A stretch of 64,000 nucleotides of DNA, taken from Papaver somniferum. Its lineage: Eukaryota > Streptophyta > Magnoliopsida > Ranunculales > Papaveraceae. Every line of letters starts with the position of its first letter. Within the stretch, counting starts at the first letter, position 1. The position numbers were made by a program, and so were the translations under genes. This document shows positions 33,534-45,307 of the stretch, piece after piece. The notes below the pieces were generated by a model. That model was given only the letters and a program-made list of their open reading frames with translations. It was not told where the DNA came from and ran no database searches. The stretch is from NCBI RefSeq assembly GCF_003573695.1, contig NC_039358.1, forward strand, positions 196,691,192 to 196,755,191, in the 5' to 3' direction.

Positions 33534-34773
33534 GTTGTTCATCATCCAAGCTCAAATAAGCTTTATTATTATTCCCTGTATTTTCTAAATCTCAAATTAA
33601 CTTTTCTTCCTGTTCTACTTGATTGAAACAATTACAAAACCCTATCTCCATCTCAGAACACATCTCAGATCCATCTTCTCAATCATAATACCTAATTAAA
33701 AAAAAAAAACCCATTCATACATCTTTCGGAAATAACAAACAACAAGATCTCAATTCATCTCATAACATCACCTCAAACCCTAACTTTCGATTTCATTCAT
33801 CTATTGTTTCCAATCTTCATGTGATTATACTGTCTATCAATATTATTGATCGTAAGTCACATTTGGGAGGAAGAAAAGAAAAATAATTGAAGAAAAAATT
33901 CCCGTGAAGAAGAAGAAGAAAAGATACGAAGAAACCAAATTTTATAAATTGTGGGTTTGGAAGAAATTTTCTCACAAAAATTGGGTGCGCGCGTGAAATT
34001 TTCCGCCCGTGGGTTTCACGGTGTAGAAAATCGGTAGAATGGGTCTCCCTGTAGTTTTCACATATTGGAACGAACAGAAAGGGAAAAGTAAGGAGGCCGA
34101 CGGCCAGAGATAGAGAAGGGGGAAGCCGGAGGCGGCTGCAGAGCTGGGAAGAGGAGAAGAACAAGGGTTTGCCGTTTTGATTTTTATTTCTCCATGGTAG
34201 GCTAAATCGTTTGTTAGGGTTTAGATGGAAGTCAATTTAATTTTATAAACTCTACGATGATATTTCTAATAATGATTCATTGACTAGTAGTTTCTCTTCA
34301 TATAGCTTGGTGTTTAATCGTTCATGTGATTTTCTAGATTATTTATGCTTTTGAATTGATATTTAGTGCTTCGGTTAAATCCCTAGACGAGGTATGCAAG
34401 GATAGATAGGTAATGCTTTAGGATCGCTACAGACGAAGCGAAGGAAATTACAACAGAGAAACTATATTTTAGAATTTAATATAAAATCTTCCGGGACATG
34501 AGATTGATTTCAAATTTTGTCTTGAGTGATAAATAGAGATTAGTAGAGTTATATATGATTGAATTGGCGGAAATCGAAAACCCTCACAACCCTTTCTAAT
34601 TTTTGTTACGTCTTTGTTATTTATTATTACATTTTTTCCGAATTTCTGAAAACTCTCAAAAACATCATATTACGATTACTTAGTTTTTGGTATTAGTTGG
34701 TAGAGTATTTCACACTCCTCGTGGGAAAGACCTGTACTTGCCATTGTTCTACTAGTTAGACACTGTGCACTTG
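33534..34773 (+). mobile_element. LTR 3' part of an older element (target of the array)
   Basis: From roughly 34190 the sequence resembles the R-U5 part of plant Ty3 LTRs, for example CTTCGGTTAAATCCCTAGACGAGGTATGCAAGG in pieces, then CTCCTCGTGGGAAAGACC near 34717. Its continuation lies beyond the tandem array at 56980-57012 and ends GAGCCTACCA, then AGTTTTTGGC, an LTR end with PBS start. The left boundary is unknown. The 33534-34190 part includes a GA-rich segment without a recognised gene. Confidence 0.5.
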
Positions 34774-37330
34774 TGGTGGACCCGGGAAAGCGTGAAAATT
34801 AAGCGTAATAAAAACGGGCCTACAGTAATACCGCAAGTGCACGGTCGTCGGTTGTAGCTCGTGCAAGTACGGGTCGATCCACAGAGACTGGGTGTGTTTT
34901 GTAGTTTCTAACTATTTTGGGTTTCTAAATTGCTAATGGGCTTTGAGTACCAAAGGGTATTGAATATCAATGGGCTTTGAATAACTTTGAAGCTTTTGCT
35001 TTCACAATAAGAGCAAGATGGGATTCGATTAACTGTGAAGCAGTTTGGGCTTTTGGTCTTTTGAATTGCACTGGGCCTTGGGCTAACAGTGACTGTGAAT
35101 TGGGCTCAATGTCTTTTGATGTGAACTGGGCTTGGTAATAGTGAACTGGGCCTTAGCTTTTTGGAGTGAACTGAGCCTTGGGCTCAGTTGGCTGGGCCTT
35201 TAGATTAGCTAGGCTTTAGGTCTTAACCTGAACTGTGGTCTTTAGCTGAGCCAAGCTCAGTTGCAGCAGCAGCAGTGGCTTCAGCAGCAACAGAAGCAGG
35301 AGAACAAGGCAGCAGAGCACTAGGCAGTGAATGCAGTAACAAGAACAGGAGAAACAAAAGAGAAGAAAGAGCAAATAGTGGCAGTGGAGAGTGATAGTGA
35401 AGAAAAGCAAAGGAAATGGCAGTGTAATAAACCAAGGACTAAGCCAAGGGCAATGGCAGTGAGCAAATAAGAATAACAGAACAGAGAAACAACACAACTG
35501 GGTTATGAATCCACCCTGTGACCTAGCCAGATAGTATAGTTCTAGGTTGAATCCTTAATGGAACTAAGTGACAGTTAAGGCCAACTTAAGATCCTAAGCA
35601 TACAAAAAGGGAATAGCAAGATAAACAACTTGCTCAACTGATGTGCTCCTAGTATTGTCTGTCTTTTGACAGTACAATCAATCACAAGCACTAGTGAGCA
35701 CTGAATTCTCCCATTGCTCAATCAAATCAGTGCACTAAGGCTTCTAACCTAACATTCCACTACCTAACAGTCCACTAAAGCTTCATCTGAGCCTCAGCTA
35801 ATGAGAACATGAGAGAACAGATGGAACAACACATGATTAACAGGAACAACACAAAAACATCACATTAACAACAACAACAACAGGATATTAAAACAGGGAA
35901 CATTACACAAAAACAGGGAACATCACATTAACAACAGGGAACATTACACAAAACAGAACATGAATATATGCAGAACATCAAAGTTCTGGACACTGGCTAT
36001 TCCAGCATAAGCCAATTTCACACCCACAGTCCCCTATTTATACATACAATGGAAATCCCAAAAAATCCCCAATTAACAGCAAAATTAGGGTTTGTAAAAA
36101 AATACAATTAAACCCAAAATTGGTTCACCTAACCTTCTGATAACAACCCAATCAACCAACCCATGCTTCAATTAGACGTACAATCATGTTCCCCCAATTA
36201 TCCCCAAATTATGAAATTAGGGTTTATAAGAAATAGAAATTAGGTTTACCTAATCACTGCAAACTCTTGATAGCTCTCACCCATGCTTCCTTACGGTCTT
36301 ATGATGCTTCCCACGCCTCCAATTGATCTATATCATCAACTAATTTCACCAACTCACTCCTAGGGTTCAGAGGTGAGAGAATAGGCGAAATTAGTTGTAT
36401 GAGAGAGATTAGAACATGATATAGGTGATGGGTCGAGTGTGTATGATGATTTGAGAAGAGATGGTGGTGGTTGTGGTGGTTGAGAAGGAGTTGGTGGCGG
36501 AGCAGGTGGTGGTCGTGGAGTTGCAGAGGAGAAGAAAGGGGGAGAAGAAGGAGAAGCCGATAGTTTTAGGGTTAGGGTGTGTTTGGGTTAGGGTATAGGT
36601 ATTGGGTACTCGGGTGTTGAGCGGCTTCATCAAATTTTGATGTTCTGTGACTCTGAGCTGCGGGATGCGAAGATGGTTGGTAGATCTAACGGTGAGATGA
36701 GAGATGAATCGATGCAACCGTTGGATTTTGAAACACAACGAAGTCAACGGTGTTAGATGATGTTAGGTACTGTAGTGTAGATCGGGAGTATCTAGTTTTG
36801 ATGCACAAGCCTAGAAGCGATCGTTGGATTCAACTACAATCTAATCTGAAGGCTTGGAATTTAGGCGCTGTGGTGTTTGGCAGAGACTTCAGATTTTGAT
36901 GCTCTATGAATGAGCGACCGTAGGATGATGAGTTGGATCCAATCTGACGGCTGAGAATGGAGGCGGTTTTGGTTATAGAAAATGGGTTTGGGTAAGGGTT
37001 TTGGGCCTTGGGTATGCCAAGCCCATATATTCTTTAAGAGCAATTCTTCCTTCTTGAGCCCATTTCTAGTCTTTTGGGCTTATGCGCACCATTCTTCGCG
37101 GCTTCCTTGTGTAATTCCTCCCGGCTTTTCACTACTTTTCTGCTCTTTTCGTTCCGCAATTCATCCAAACTTTATTTACAACCTAAAAATGCAAAATTAA
37201 TTAATAAAAATATTTATTCTTGAAAACAATGAAAATACAGAATATGGGATAAAATGTAGAATTAATGCACAAAAGATGAGTTAAATGCCAACAAAAAGGG
37301 ATAAATATATACATTATTTGGCACTCATCA
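34774..37330 (-). repeat. array LTR A (3'-most)
   Basis: 2557 bases. Minus-strand TATAAATAGGGG lies at 36031-36044. It shares variants with LTR B in 36290-37330 (for example GAACATGATA near 36413) but differs from B at 35275, where it keeps TGGCTTCAGCAGCA. Confidence 0.93.
36031..36044 (-). promoter_or_regulatory. LTR A TATA box
   Basis: TGTATAAATAGGGG on the minus strand, mid-LTR; the natural core promoter of this family. As LTR A is the 3'-most, it would drive outward into the old flanking LTR. Confidence 0.6.
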
Positions 37331-37345
37331 AATACCCCCAAACCT
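37331..37345 (-). other. polypurine tract, interior 1
   Basis: Minus strand AGGTTTGGGGGTATT, directly before LTR A's minus-strand start TGATGAGTGCC. It repeats at 43866-43880 and 50442-50456. Confidence 0.7.
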
Positions 37346-37997
37346 GAATTTTACTTGTCCTCAAGTAAAACAAAACTAAGGAAATCCTAACTATACCACT
37401 GTCGCTGGTCTCTCGAATGCATTTAGCGTATGCACTAAGCCTTTTAAACCACTAAGTGTCCCTAGTGGACGAGTTGAAGTCTCGTGAAGGTTTGCTTAGA
37501 ACGTACCTACAAAGTTCTAGGTCAAAATATAATCTCAGATTCCATCAAATGTGACATGTGCAAAACAGTTTAAGCTCACAGCAAAATGGAGATGTCAATC
37601 TAGCTATCGAAGGCACAATCCTAGCACTGATAACAAAAAAAGACATGTGATAAGAGTGTAAAGTGTATCTACACATGTGTAAAGAAAGATCTGAAGTTAT
37701 GACTACTAATCACCAAGAGATAGTTTCTCAGGCTAAGAACTGAGGTCGAAATCTAGCTAGCTGTCCGGACTTTACGAGAATTGTGAATGAGTTGGAGGTA
37801 TTTCACAATTACTCGCGTTGTACATCAATGGCATACACCCTCCTTGCTTATTATAATGAAACAACAAAATGACTATTTACATGACTCTTATTTACATTGA
37901 CTACTCTCTTTTTATTTTTGGAACAAGAGAGGATGGAATTATAAATACTTGATTTTTTTGTATTTTTCTGATATTTTTTTTTCTGAATATATACATC

Positions 37998-37998
<1 letters not shown>

Positions 37999-38036
<38 letters not shown>
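37999..38036 (-). repeat. 38-base poly(A) (minus strand), interior 1
   Basis: Pure homopolymer in the non-coding part of the interior. The equivalents are 34 bases (44529-44562) and 40 bases (51105-51144), so the length differs in every copy. Confidence 0.85.
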
Positions 38037-38038
<2 letters not shown>

Positions 38039-38783
38039 AAGAACTTGAAATTGATTTTTACATATGGTAGCTCTTTTGATACATAACAAAAAGAAACAAA
38101 AAAATTACATGACACTTTGCAAGAGGTAGCCCTTTTTGATGCACCCAGTTAAATTCGATGGTTGTCTTTCTTAATGTAACCTCCACCTTCTATCCCAACC
38201 AACCAAAGAACAAGCTAGTCAAGTTTCGTTCAGTATTCTAAAGTGATTGGCAATCGTAACTTCCTATAAAACACCTTGAAGATCGAGGCTATACATGTAT
38301 TGGTAGATCGTGCGCGTGCAAATTTCTTATCACTATGTGAATTGTGCTAGAATCAGGGTGCCTAAATATCTAGACTAAGACTCCTAATAATTACATATTT
38401 GCACAAGAGTCAACATTTCAAGGTAAATGAGCTCCATTTTTATGATTTTTTAATTTTTTAATTTTTTATTTTGATTTTTCAATTTTTTTCAAAAAGATGG
38501 AGTTTTGTTTTCAATTATGGCATATTATCGTGGTATCTACTCTATACCCCCAAACCTAAACTAAACATTGTCCTCAATGTTTCAAAATATGGACAAAATT
38601 ATAATACAACATATGAATAGGATCATGTTGAGTAGAGAAAAAGGAAAGATAATACCCAATTTCGGCGAAAGCAATATTAGAACTCCGTTATTCAAGGCAA
38701 GAATCCAACATATGTCAGCCGAGATCATATTGGATTAGCAAAATATATACAAAAGGAACAAAAGGGTTTTTAAGAAGTTTTAT

Positions 38784-40478
38784 CTACTGGATTATATACA
38801 AAAATTCACCATACACTAACAATCTAAAGAGTTGAGGATCAACCCAAAAGAGAAAGTGTAGAGGTTTCAACAACTTCACACATGAAAGAAAAGCACGTGA
38901 AACTGTGAAACCAAATGAGCTACCCCCAAACCTGGATTTTTCAACGGATAAAATTTTGGAAACAAAATCTCGCAGTTTTGGGGGTTCATCATGCACAAGG
39001 TCTAGCTCGAAATGAACTGTGCTAGGGACGGGAAAACATGCTAATTCCAACTGTGGTTCCTCAACTGTATTATACTTAGAAGCAAAATAGTCCAAGAGGA
39101 CTTGGGAATCACACAGTTCCAAACCTAGATTAGGGACTCTCAGAAAAGTCGGTTTGACAATATGGGTACAAACCAAATCTAGGTTGGGTGGAAGGCCATC
39201 AGATTGTGACTTATGTAGGACGATAGGCACATCATTATTAATCAAATCAAAATCTCCTAAGTCTTCTACACGTGTCACAACATGCTCACAATCATCAAAC
39301 AAATTGGCAAGATCACAATCAGAGTCATCAACATCATCAACAAATTTATTCTCATGCATCGGCAAATCAGGAAAAATATCACAATGTGACCTAGGTAGAG
39401 AATCAGACACATCAAATATATTTTCATGCATATTAGTGTCTACAGAAGATTCAACTATTCCTATGTCATGCTCATCTTCACAGAATAATTGTACGAATCC
39501 CATGTCAATATCAAAATCATATGAATTACAATGAGTATTAGAAAGAACAACATGCATGAAGGTCGAGGGCGAGAAGCCATATGTTATTGAACCAACAGGT
39601 TCCACAATATTTTCATGTTCTTCTAACATATCATCATAATCATCATCATGGTAGCATGCATATTGGTCCTCATTAACAGTGGTGGTGTCATTAGTCGATT
39701 CATGTTCCTCTAAATTAGGTTCATATTCAACATTATTTACATGAATGGGACTAAACACTTCATTAGGGACAACATACATTTCCTCATGAATTTCCTCCTT
39801 TTGTAGGTGAAGCAACATCTGATCTAAATATGCATGAATTCGTGATGTAGATCTATCATAGTCTTGCTTACTGAGTCTTAAAGCTTCTGTGGTGGAGTCT
39901 AAATTCATGGGAGTACAAAATTCTTCATGTTCAAATTGTGGTGAATGGTACATGTGTGCATGGTCATTAGGGTTTACAAAATATTGATCGCAACCCTCAA
40001 AGGATTGATTATGGTCCCAATGACTACCATCCTCACAATTTATGGGCATTTCATACCTTGGATTTTCTCTAGATTGCCTAAAATTATGCAAAATATGACA
40101 ATTCTCAACAGGGTGGTCTAAACTACCACATGCGGGACATGCATAGGTTTCAGGTTGCCTAAGAAAATTAGATGTGACAGATTCCTCATGTGATTGCATT
40201 TCTAAAGCTGTGATTCGAGCTTCTATTTGATCGATCAGTGATGATTGTGTGAGTGAGGCACTAGCAAAATGTTCATTTTCACGTTGTGATGAATGATGCA
40301 TGTGTGAATAGTTATTAGGGTTCATGTATTGAGGCTCGTGACTTTGAAAATGTCCATAATAATTCCTATGACTATTGACATCATGGTCCGTGGAAGGTTC
40401 ATAACGTGGCACATGCCCATAAGCAAGTTCTCTAAGAGTTTTATTTCCATCCCCAGGATCAGACCAAAATCCAGACAT
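38784..40478 (-). CDS. zinc-knuckle Gag-like protein, copy 1
   Basis: 564 codons from ATG at 40478, MSGFWSDPGDGNKTL. The N-terminus is rich in His, Tyr, Asn and Pro; residues about 80-98 form a short heptad-like segment (LIDQIEARITALEMQ). A canonical CCHC zinc knuckle follows at C114, C117, H122, C127 (CPACGSLDHPVENC). The rest is strongly acidic (DDDYDDMLEEHEN and many Asp/Glu/His). No capsid major-homology region, protease or polymerase is visible. It starts about 830 bases after the PBS, the normal gag position. A nucleic-acid-binding structural role is inferred; the protein is otherwise unrecognised. Confidence 0.8.
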   Translation of the reverse strand: MSGFWSDPGDGNKTLRELAYGHVPRYEPSTDHDVNSHRNYYGHFQSHEPQYMNPNNYSHMHHSSQRENEHFASASLTQSSLIDQIEARITALEMQSHEESVTSNFLRQPETYACPACGSLDHPVENCHILHNFRQSRENPRYEMPINCEDGSHWDHNQSFEGCDQYFVNPNDHAHMYHSPQFEHEEFCTPMNLDSTTEALRLSKQDYDRSTSRIHAYLDQMLLHLQKEEIHEEMYVVPNEVFSPIHVNNVEYEPNLEEHESTNDTTTVNEDQYACYHDDDYDDMLEEHENIVEPVGSITYGFSPSTFMHVVLSNTHCNSYDFDIDMGFVQLFCEDEHDIGIVESSVDTNMHENIFDVSDSLPRSHCDIFPDLPMHENKFVDDVDDSDCDLANLFDDCEHVVTRVEDLGDFDLINNDVPIVLHKSQSDGLPPNLDLVCTHIVKPTFLRVPNLGLELCDSQVLLDYFASKYNTVEEPQLELACFPVPSTVHFELDLVHDEPPKLRDFVSKILSVEKSRFGGSSFGFTVSRAFLSCVKLLKPLHFLFWVDPQLFRLLVYGEFLYIIQ

Positions 40479-41304
40479 GATTGGCTCAAAAGCTAAGTAA
40501 CTATGTTACAAAGCCCAAAATTTGGTTTTTAATGGGTTTGGATTTTTGGGAAAAATTTGGTTTTGGTGGGAGACATTTTTTTGGTTTTTTTTTTTAAAAT
40601 TTTGGGAGCAAGTTTGGTTTCAATGGGTTAAAGAAGAAAAAATTTGGTTGTTAAAATGGGAGCAAGTAAAATTTGGTTTTTGAATTGGGAGCAAAAATAA
40701 TTTTTTTTTTTTTTTTTTTTAAGAACAATAAAATGAAGAAAATAAAATTTGGTTTTTGAAATGGGAGCACGCCCACTGTTGGTTTTGTGTTTTCTGTGGC
40801 TCAGCTGGTTTGAAAACGTTTGGTGAAACTGAGTCCAAAATCTCGGCCTAGAATTTGGGTACTCGGCCCACTAACGAGTTAACCTAGCGTGATCGGTTAC
40901 AAGCTCAGCTGGGTTTAAAAACCCAGAATACAAAATACAAGTCCAATTTAAACAAGCCCACAAAATTTAAATACACAAGCCCATAATCAATGTAAACAAA
41001 CAAGCCCACAAATAAATTATTACAAACCCAACAGAAAATAAGAGAAGCCCAAAAATTGGCTTTAATATTACAAGCCCACAATTAAAAATTGGAAGCCCAC
41101 AATTCGGGTTCTCTTAAATGGGTTACCTTTTAAGCACAGCCCAGTTGGGCTTTGGTTCTTTTCCTTGGTGGCGTCCCAGCAGAGGAAAAACAGGTTCAGA
41201 ACAGCAGGTCCAACAACAAATGAAGTGAAGCAGATGCAGATGCAAACGCTATGCAGTGAAATGCAAAAATAGCTAATAAAACTACTAGAGAAACACAACA
41301 TCAA

Positions 41305-41322
41305 TCCCCGGCAGCGGCGCCA
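41305..41322 (-). other. primer-binding site, interior 1
   Basis: TGGCGCCGCTGCCGGGGA, six bases (AGTTTT) after the end of LTR B on the minus strand. Identical sites lie at 47865-47882 and 54344-54361. Confidence 0.88.
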
Positions 41323-41328
41323 AAAACT

Positions 41329-43865
41329 TGGTGGACCCGGGAAAGCGTGAAAATTAAGCGTAATAAAAACGGGCCTACAGTAATACCGCAAGTGCACGGT
41401 CGTCGGTTGTAGCTCGTGCAAGTACGGGTCGATCCACAGAGACTGGGTGTGTTTTGTAGTTTCTAACTATTTTGGGTTTCTAAATTGCTAATGGGCTTTG
41501 AGTACCAAAGGGTCTTGAATATCAATGGGCTTTGAATAACTTTGAAGCTTTTGCTTTCACAATAAGAGCAACATGGGCTTTGATTAACTGTGAAGCAGTT
41601 TGGGCTTTTGGTCTTTTGAATTGCACTGGGCCTTGGGCTAACAGTGACTGTGAATTGGGCTCAATGTCTTTTGATGTGAACTGGGCTTGGTAACAGTGAA
41701 CTGGGCCTTAGCTTTTTGGAGTGAACTGAGCCTTGGGCTCAGTTGGCTGGGCCTTTAGATTAGCTAGGCTTTAGGTCTTAACCTGAACTGTGGTCTTTAG
41801 CTGAGCCAAGCTCAGTTGCAGCAGCAGCAGAAGCAGGAGAACAAGGCAGCAGAGCACTAGGCAGTGAATGCAGTAACAAGAACAGGAGAAACAAAAGAGA
41901 AGAAAGAGCAAATAGTGGCAGTGGAGAGTGATAGTGAAGAAAAGCAAAGGAAATGGCAGTTTAATAAACCAAGGCCTAAGCCAAGGGCAATGGCAGTGAG
42001 CAAATAAGAATAACAGAACAGAGAAACAACACAACTGGGTTATGAATCCACCCTGTGACCTAGCCAGATAGTATAGTTCTAGGTTGAATCCTTAATGGAA
42101 CTAAGTGACAGTTAAGGCCAACTTAAGATCCTAAGCATACAAAAAGGGAATAGCAAGATAAACAGCTTGCTCAACTGATGTGCTCCTAGTATTGACTGTC
42201 TTTTGACAGTACAATCAATCACAAGCACTAGTGAGCACTGAATTCTCCCATTGCTCAATCAAATCAGTGCACTAAGGCTTCTAACCTAACATTCCACTAC
42301 CTAACAGTCCACTAAAGCTTCATCTGAGCCTCAGCTAATGAGAACATGAGAGAACAGATGGAACAACACATGATTAACAGGAACAACACAAAACATCACA
42401 TTAACAACAACAACAACAGGATATTAAAACAGGGAACATTACACAAAAACAGGGAACATCACATTAACAACAGGGAACATTACACAAAACAGAACATGAA
42501 TATATGCAGAACATCAAAGTTCTGGACACTGGCTATTCCAGCATAAGCCAATTTCACACCCACAGTCCCCTATTTATACATACAATGGAAATCCCAAAAA
42601 ATCCCCAATTAACAGCAAAATTAGGGTTTGTAAAAAAATACAATTAAACCCAAAATTGGTTCACCTAACCTTCTGATAACAACCCAATCAACCAACCCAT
42701 GCTTCAATTAGACGTACAATCATGTTCCCCCAATTATCCCCAAATTATGAAATTAGGGTTTATAAGAAATAGAATTAGGTTTACCTAATCACTGCAAACT
42801 CTTGATAGCTCTCACCCATGCTTCCTTACGGTCTTATGATGCTTCCCACGCCTCCAATTGATCTATATCATCAACTAATTTCACCAACTCACTCCTAGGG
42901 TTCAGAGGTGAGAGAATAGGCGAAATTAGTTGTATGAGAGAGATTAGAACATGATATAGGTGATGGGTCGAGTGTGTATGATGATTTGAGAAGAGATGGT
43001 GGTGGTTGTGGTGGTTGAGAAGGAGTTGGTGGCGGAGCAGGTGGTGGTCGTGGAGTTGCAGAGGAGAAGAAAGGGGGAGAAGAAGGAGAAGCCGATAGTT
43101 TTAGGGTTAGGGTGTGTTTGGGTTAGGGTATAGGTATTGGGTACTCGGGTGTTGAGCGGCTTCATCAAATTTTGATGTTCTGTGACTCTGAGCTGCGGGA
43201 TGCGAAGATGGTTGGTAGATCTAACGGTGAGATGAGAGATGAATCGATGCAACCGTTGGATTTTGAAACACAACGAAGTCAACGGTGTTAGATGATGTTA
43301 GGTACTGTAGTGTAGATCGGGAGTATCTAGTTTTGATGCACAAGCCTAGAAGCGATCGTTGGATTCAACTACAATCTAATCTGAAGGCTTGGAATTTAGG
43401 CGCTGTGGTGTTTGGCAGAGACTTCAGATTTTGATGCTCTATGAATGAGCGACCGTAGGATGATGAGTTGGATCCAATCTGACGGCTGAGAATGGAGGCG
43501 GTTTTGGTTATAGAAAATGGGTTTGGGTAAGGGTTTTGGGCCTTGGGTATGCCAAGCCCATATATTCTTTAAGAGCAATTCTTCCTTCTTGAGCCCATTT
43601 CTAGTCTTTTGGGCTTATGCGCACCATTCTTCGCGGCTTCCTTGTGTAATTCCTCCCGGCTTTTCACTACTTTTCTGCTCTTTTCGTTCCGCAATTCATC
43701 CAAACTTTATTTACAACCTAAAAATGCAAAATTAATTAATAAAAATATTTATTCTTGAAAACAATGAAAATACAGAATATGGGATAAAATGTAGAATTAA
43801 TGCACAAAAGATGAGTTAAATGCCAACAAAAAGGGATAAATATATACATTATTTGGCACTCATCA
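41329..43865 (-). repeat. array LTR B
   Basis: 2537 bases. It lacks the TGGCTTCAGCAGCA segment found in LTRs A and C (near 41830). It shares CAGTTTAATAAACC (near 41959) with D, but GAACATGATA with A: a mosaic pattern. Confidence 0.93.
42567..42580 (-). promoter_or_regulatory. LTR B TATA box
   Basis: TGTATAAATAGGGG on the minus strand, placed to transcribe interior 1 and its zinc-knuckle gene. Confidence 0.6.
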
Positions 43866-43880
43866 AATACCCCCAAACCT
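43866..43880 (-). other. polypurine tract, interior 2
   Basis: Same sequence and position relative to LTR B as at 37331. Confidence 0.7.
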
Positions 43881-44527
43881 GAATTTTACTTGTCCTCAAG
43901 TAAAACAAAACTAAGGAAATCCTAACTATACCACTGTCGCTGGTCTCTCGAATGCATTTAGCGTATGCACTAAGCCTTTTAAACCACTAAGTGTCCCTAG
44001 TGGACGAGTTGAAGTCTCGTGAAGGTTTGCTTAGAACGTACCTACAAAGTTCTAGGTCAAAATATAATCTCAGATTCCATCAAATGTGACATGTGCAAGT
44101 CAGTTTAAGCTCACAGCAAAATGGAGATGTCAATCTAGCTATCAAAGGCACAATCCTAGCACTGATAACAAAAAAACATGTGATAAGAGTGTAAAGTGTA
44201 TCTACACATGTGTAAAGAAAGATTTGAAGTTATGACTACTAATCACCAAGAGATAGTTTCTCAGGCTAAGAACCAAGGTCGAAATCTAGCTAGCTGTCCG
44301 GACTTTACGAGAATTGTGAATGAGTTGGAGTTATTTCACAATTACTCGCGTTGTACATCAATGGCATACACCCTCCTTGCTTATTACAATGAAACAACAA
44401 AATGACTATTTACATGACTCTTATTTACATTGACTACTCTCTTTTATTTTTGGAACAAGAGAGGATGGAATTATAAATACTTGATTTTTTTGTATTTTTC
44501 TGATATTTTTTTTTCTGAATATACATC

Positions 44528-44528
<1 letters not shown>

Positions 44529-44562
<34 letters not shown>
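44529..44562 (-). repeat. 34-base poly(A) (minus strand), interior 2
   Basis: Homopolymer equivalent to 37999-38036. Confidence 0.85.
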
Positions 44563-44564
<2 letters not shown>

Positions 44565-45307
44565 AAGAACTTGAAATTGATTTTTACATATGGTAGCTCT
44601 TTTGATACATAACAAAAAGAAACAAAAAAATTACATGACACTTTGCAAGAGGTAGCCCTTTTTGATGCACCCAGTTAAATTCGATGGTTGTCTTTCTTAA
44701 TGTAACCTCCACCTTCTATCCCAACCAACCAAAGAACAAGCTAGTCAAGTTTCGTTCAGTATTCTAAAGTGATTGGAAATCGTAACTTCCTATAAAACAC
44801 CTTGAAGATCGAGGCTATACATGTATTGGTAGATCGTGCGCGTGCAAATTTCTTATCACTATGTGAATTGTGCTAGAATCAGGGTGCCTAAATATCTAGA
44901 CTAAGACTCCTAATAATTACATATTTGCACAAGAGTCAACATTTCAAGGTAAATGAGCTCCATTTTTATGATTTTTTAATTTTTTAATTTTTTATTTTGA
45001 TTTTTCAATTTTTTCAAAAAGATGGAGTTTTGTTTTCAATTATGGCATATTATCGTGGTATCTACTCTATACCCCAAACCTAAACTAAACATTGTCCTCA
45101 ATGTTTCAAAATATGGACAAAATTATAATACAACATATGAAGAGGATCATGTTGAGTAGAGAAAAAGGAAAGAGAATACCCAATTTCGGCGAAAGCAATA
45201 TTAGAACTCCGTTATTCAAGGCAAGAATCCAACATATGTCAGCCGAGATCATATTGGATTAGCAAAATATATACAAAAGGAACAAAAGGGTTTTTAAGAA
45301 GTTTTAT

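Noticed and set aside
35216..35497. Leu/Cys-rich open frame on the minus strand of LTR A (also in B, C and D)
   Set aside because: It lies inside LTR U3 or R sequence of GCAG/GAA low complexity; the frame breaks between copies and looks like chance.
36409..36747. 112-codon frame with a Thr-rich tail, repeated in the LTRs
   Set aside because: Shared only because the LTRs are duplicates; no start context, domain or codon bias to support a gene.
39154..39534. Plus-strand 126-codon Ser-rich frame opposite the zinc-knuckle gene
   Set aside because: Shadow of the acidic minus-strand gene: its Asp/Glu codons read as Ser/Ile/Asn on the other strand.
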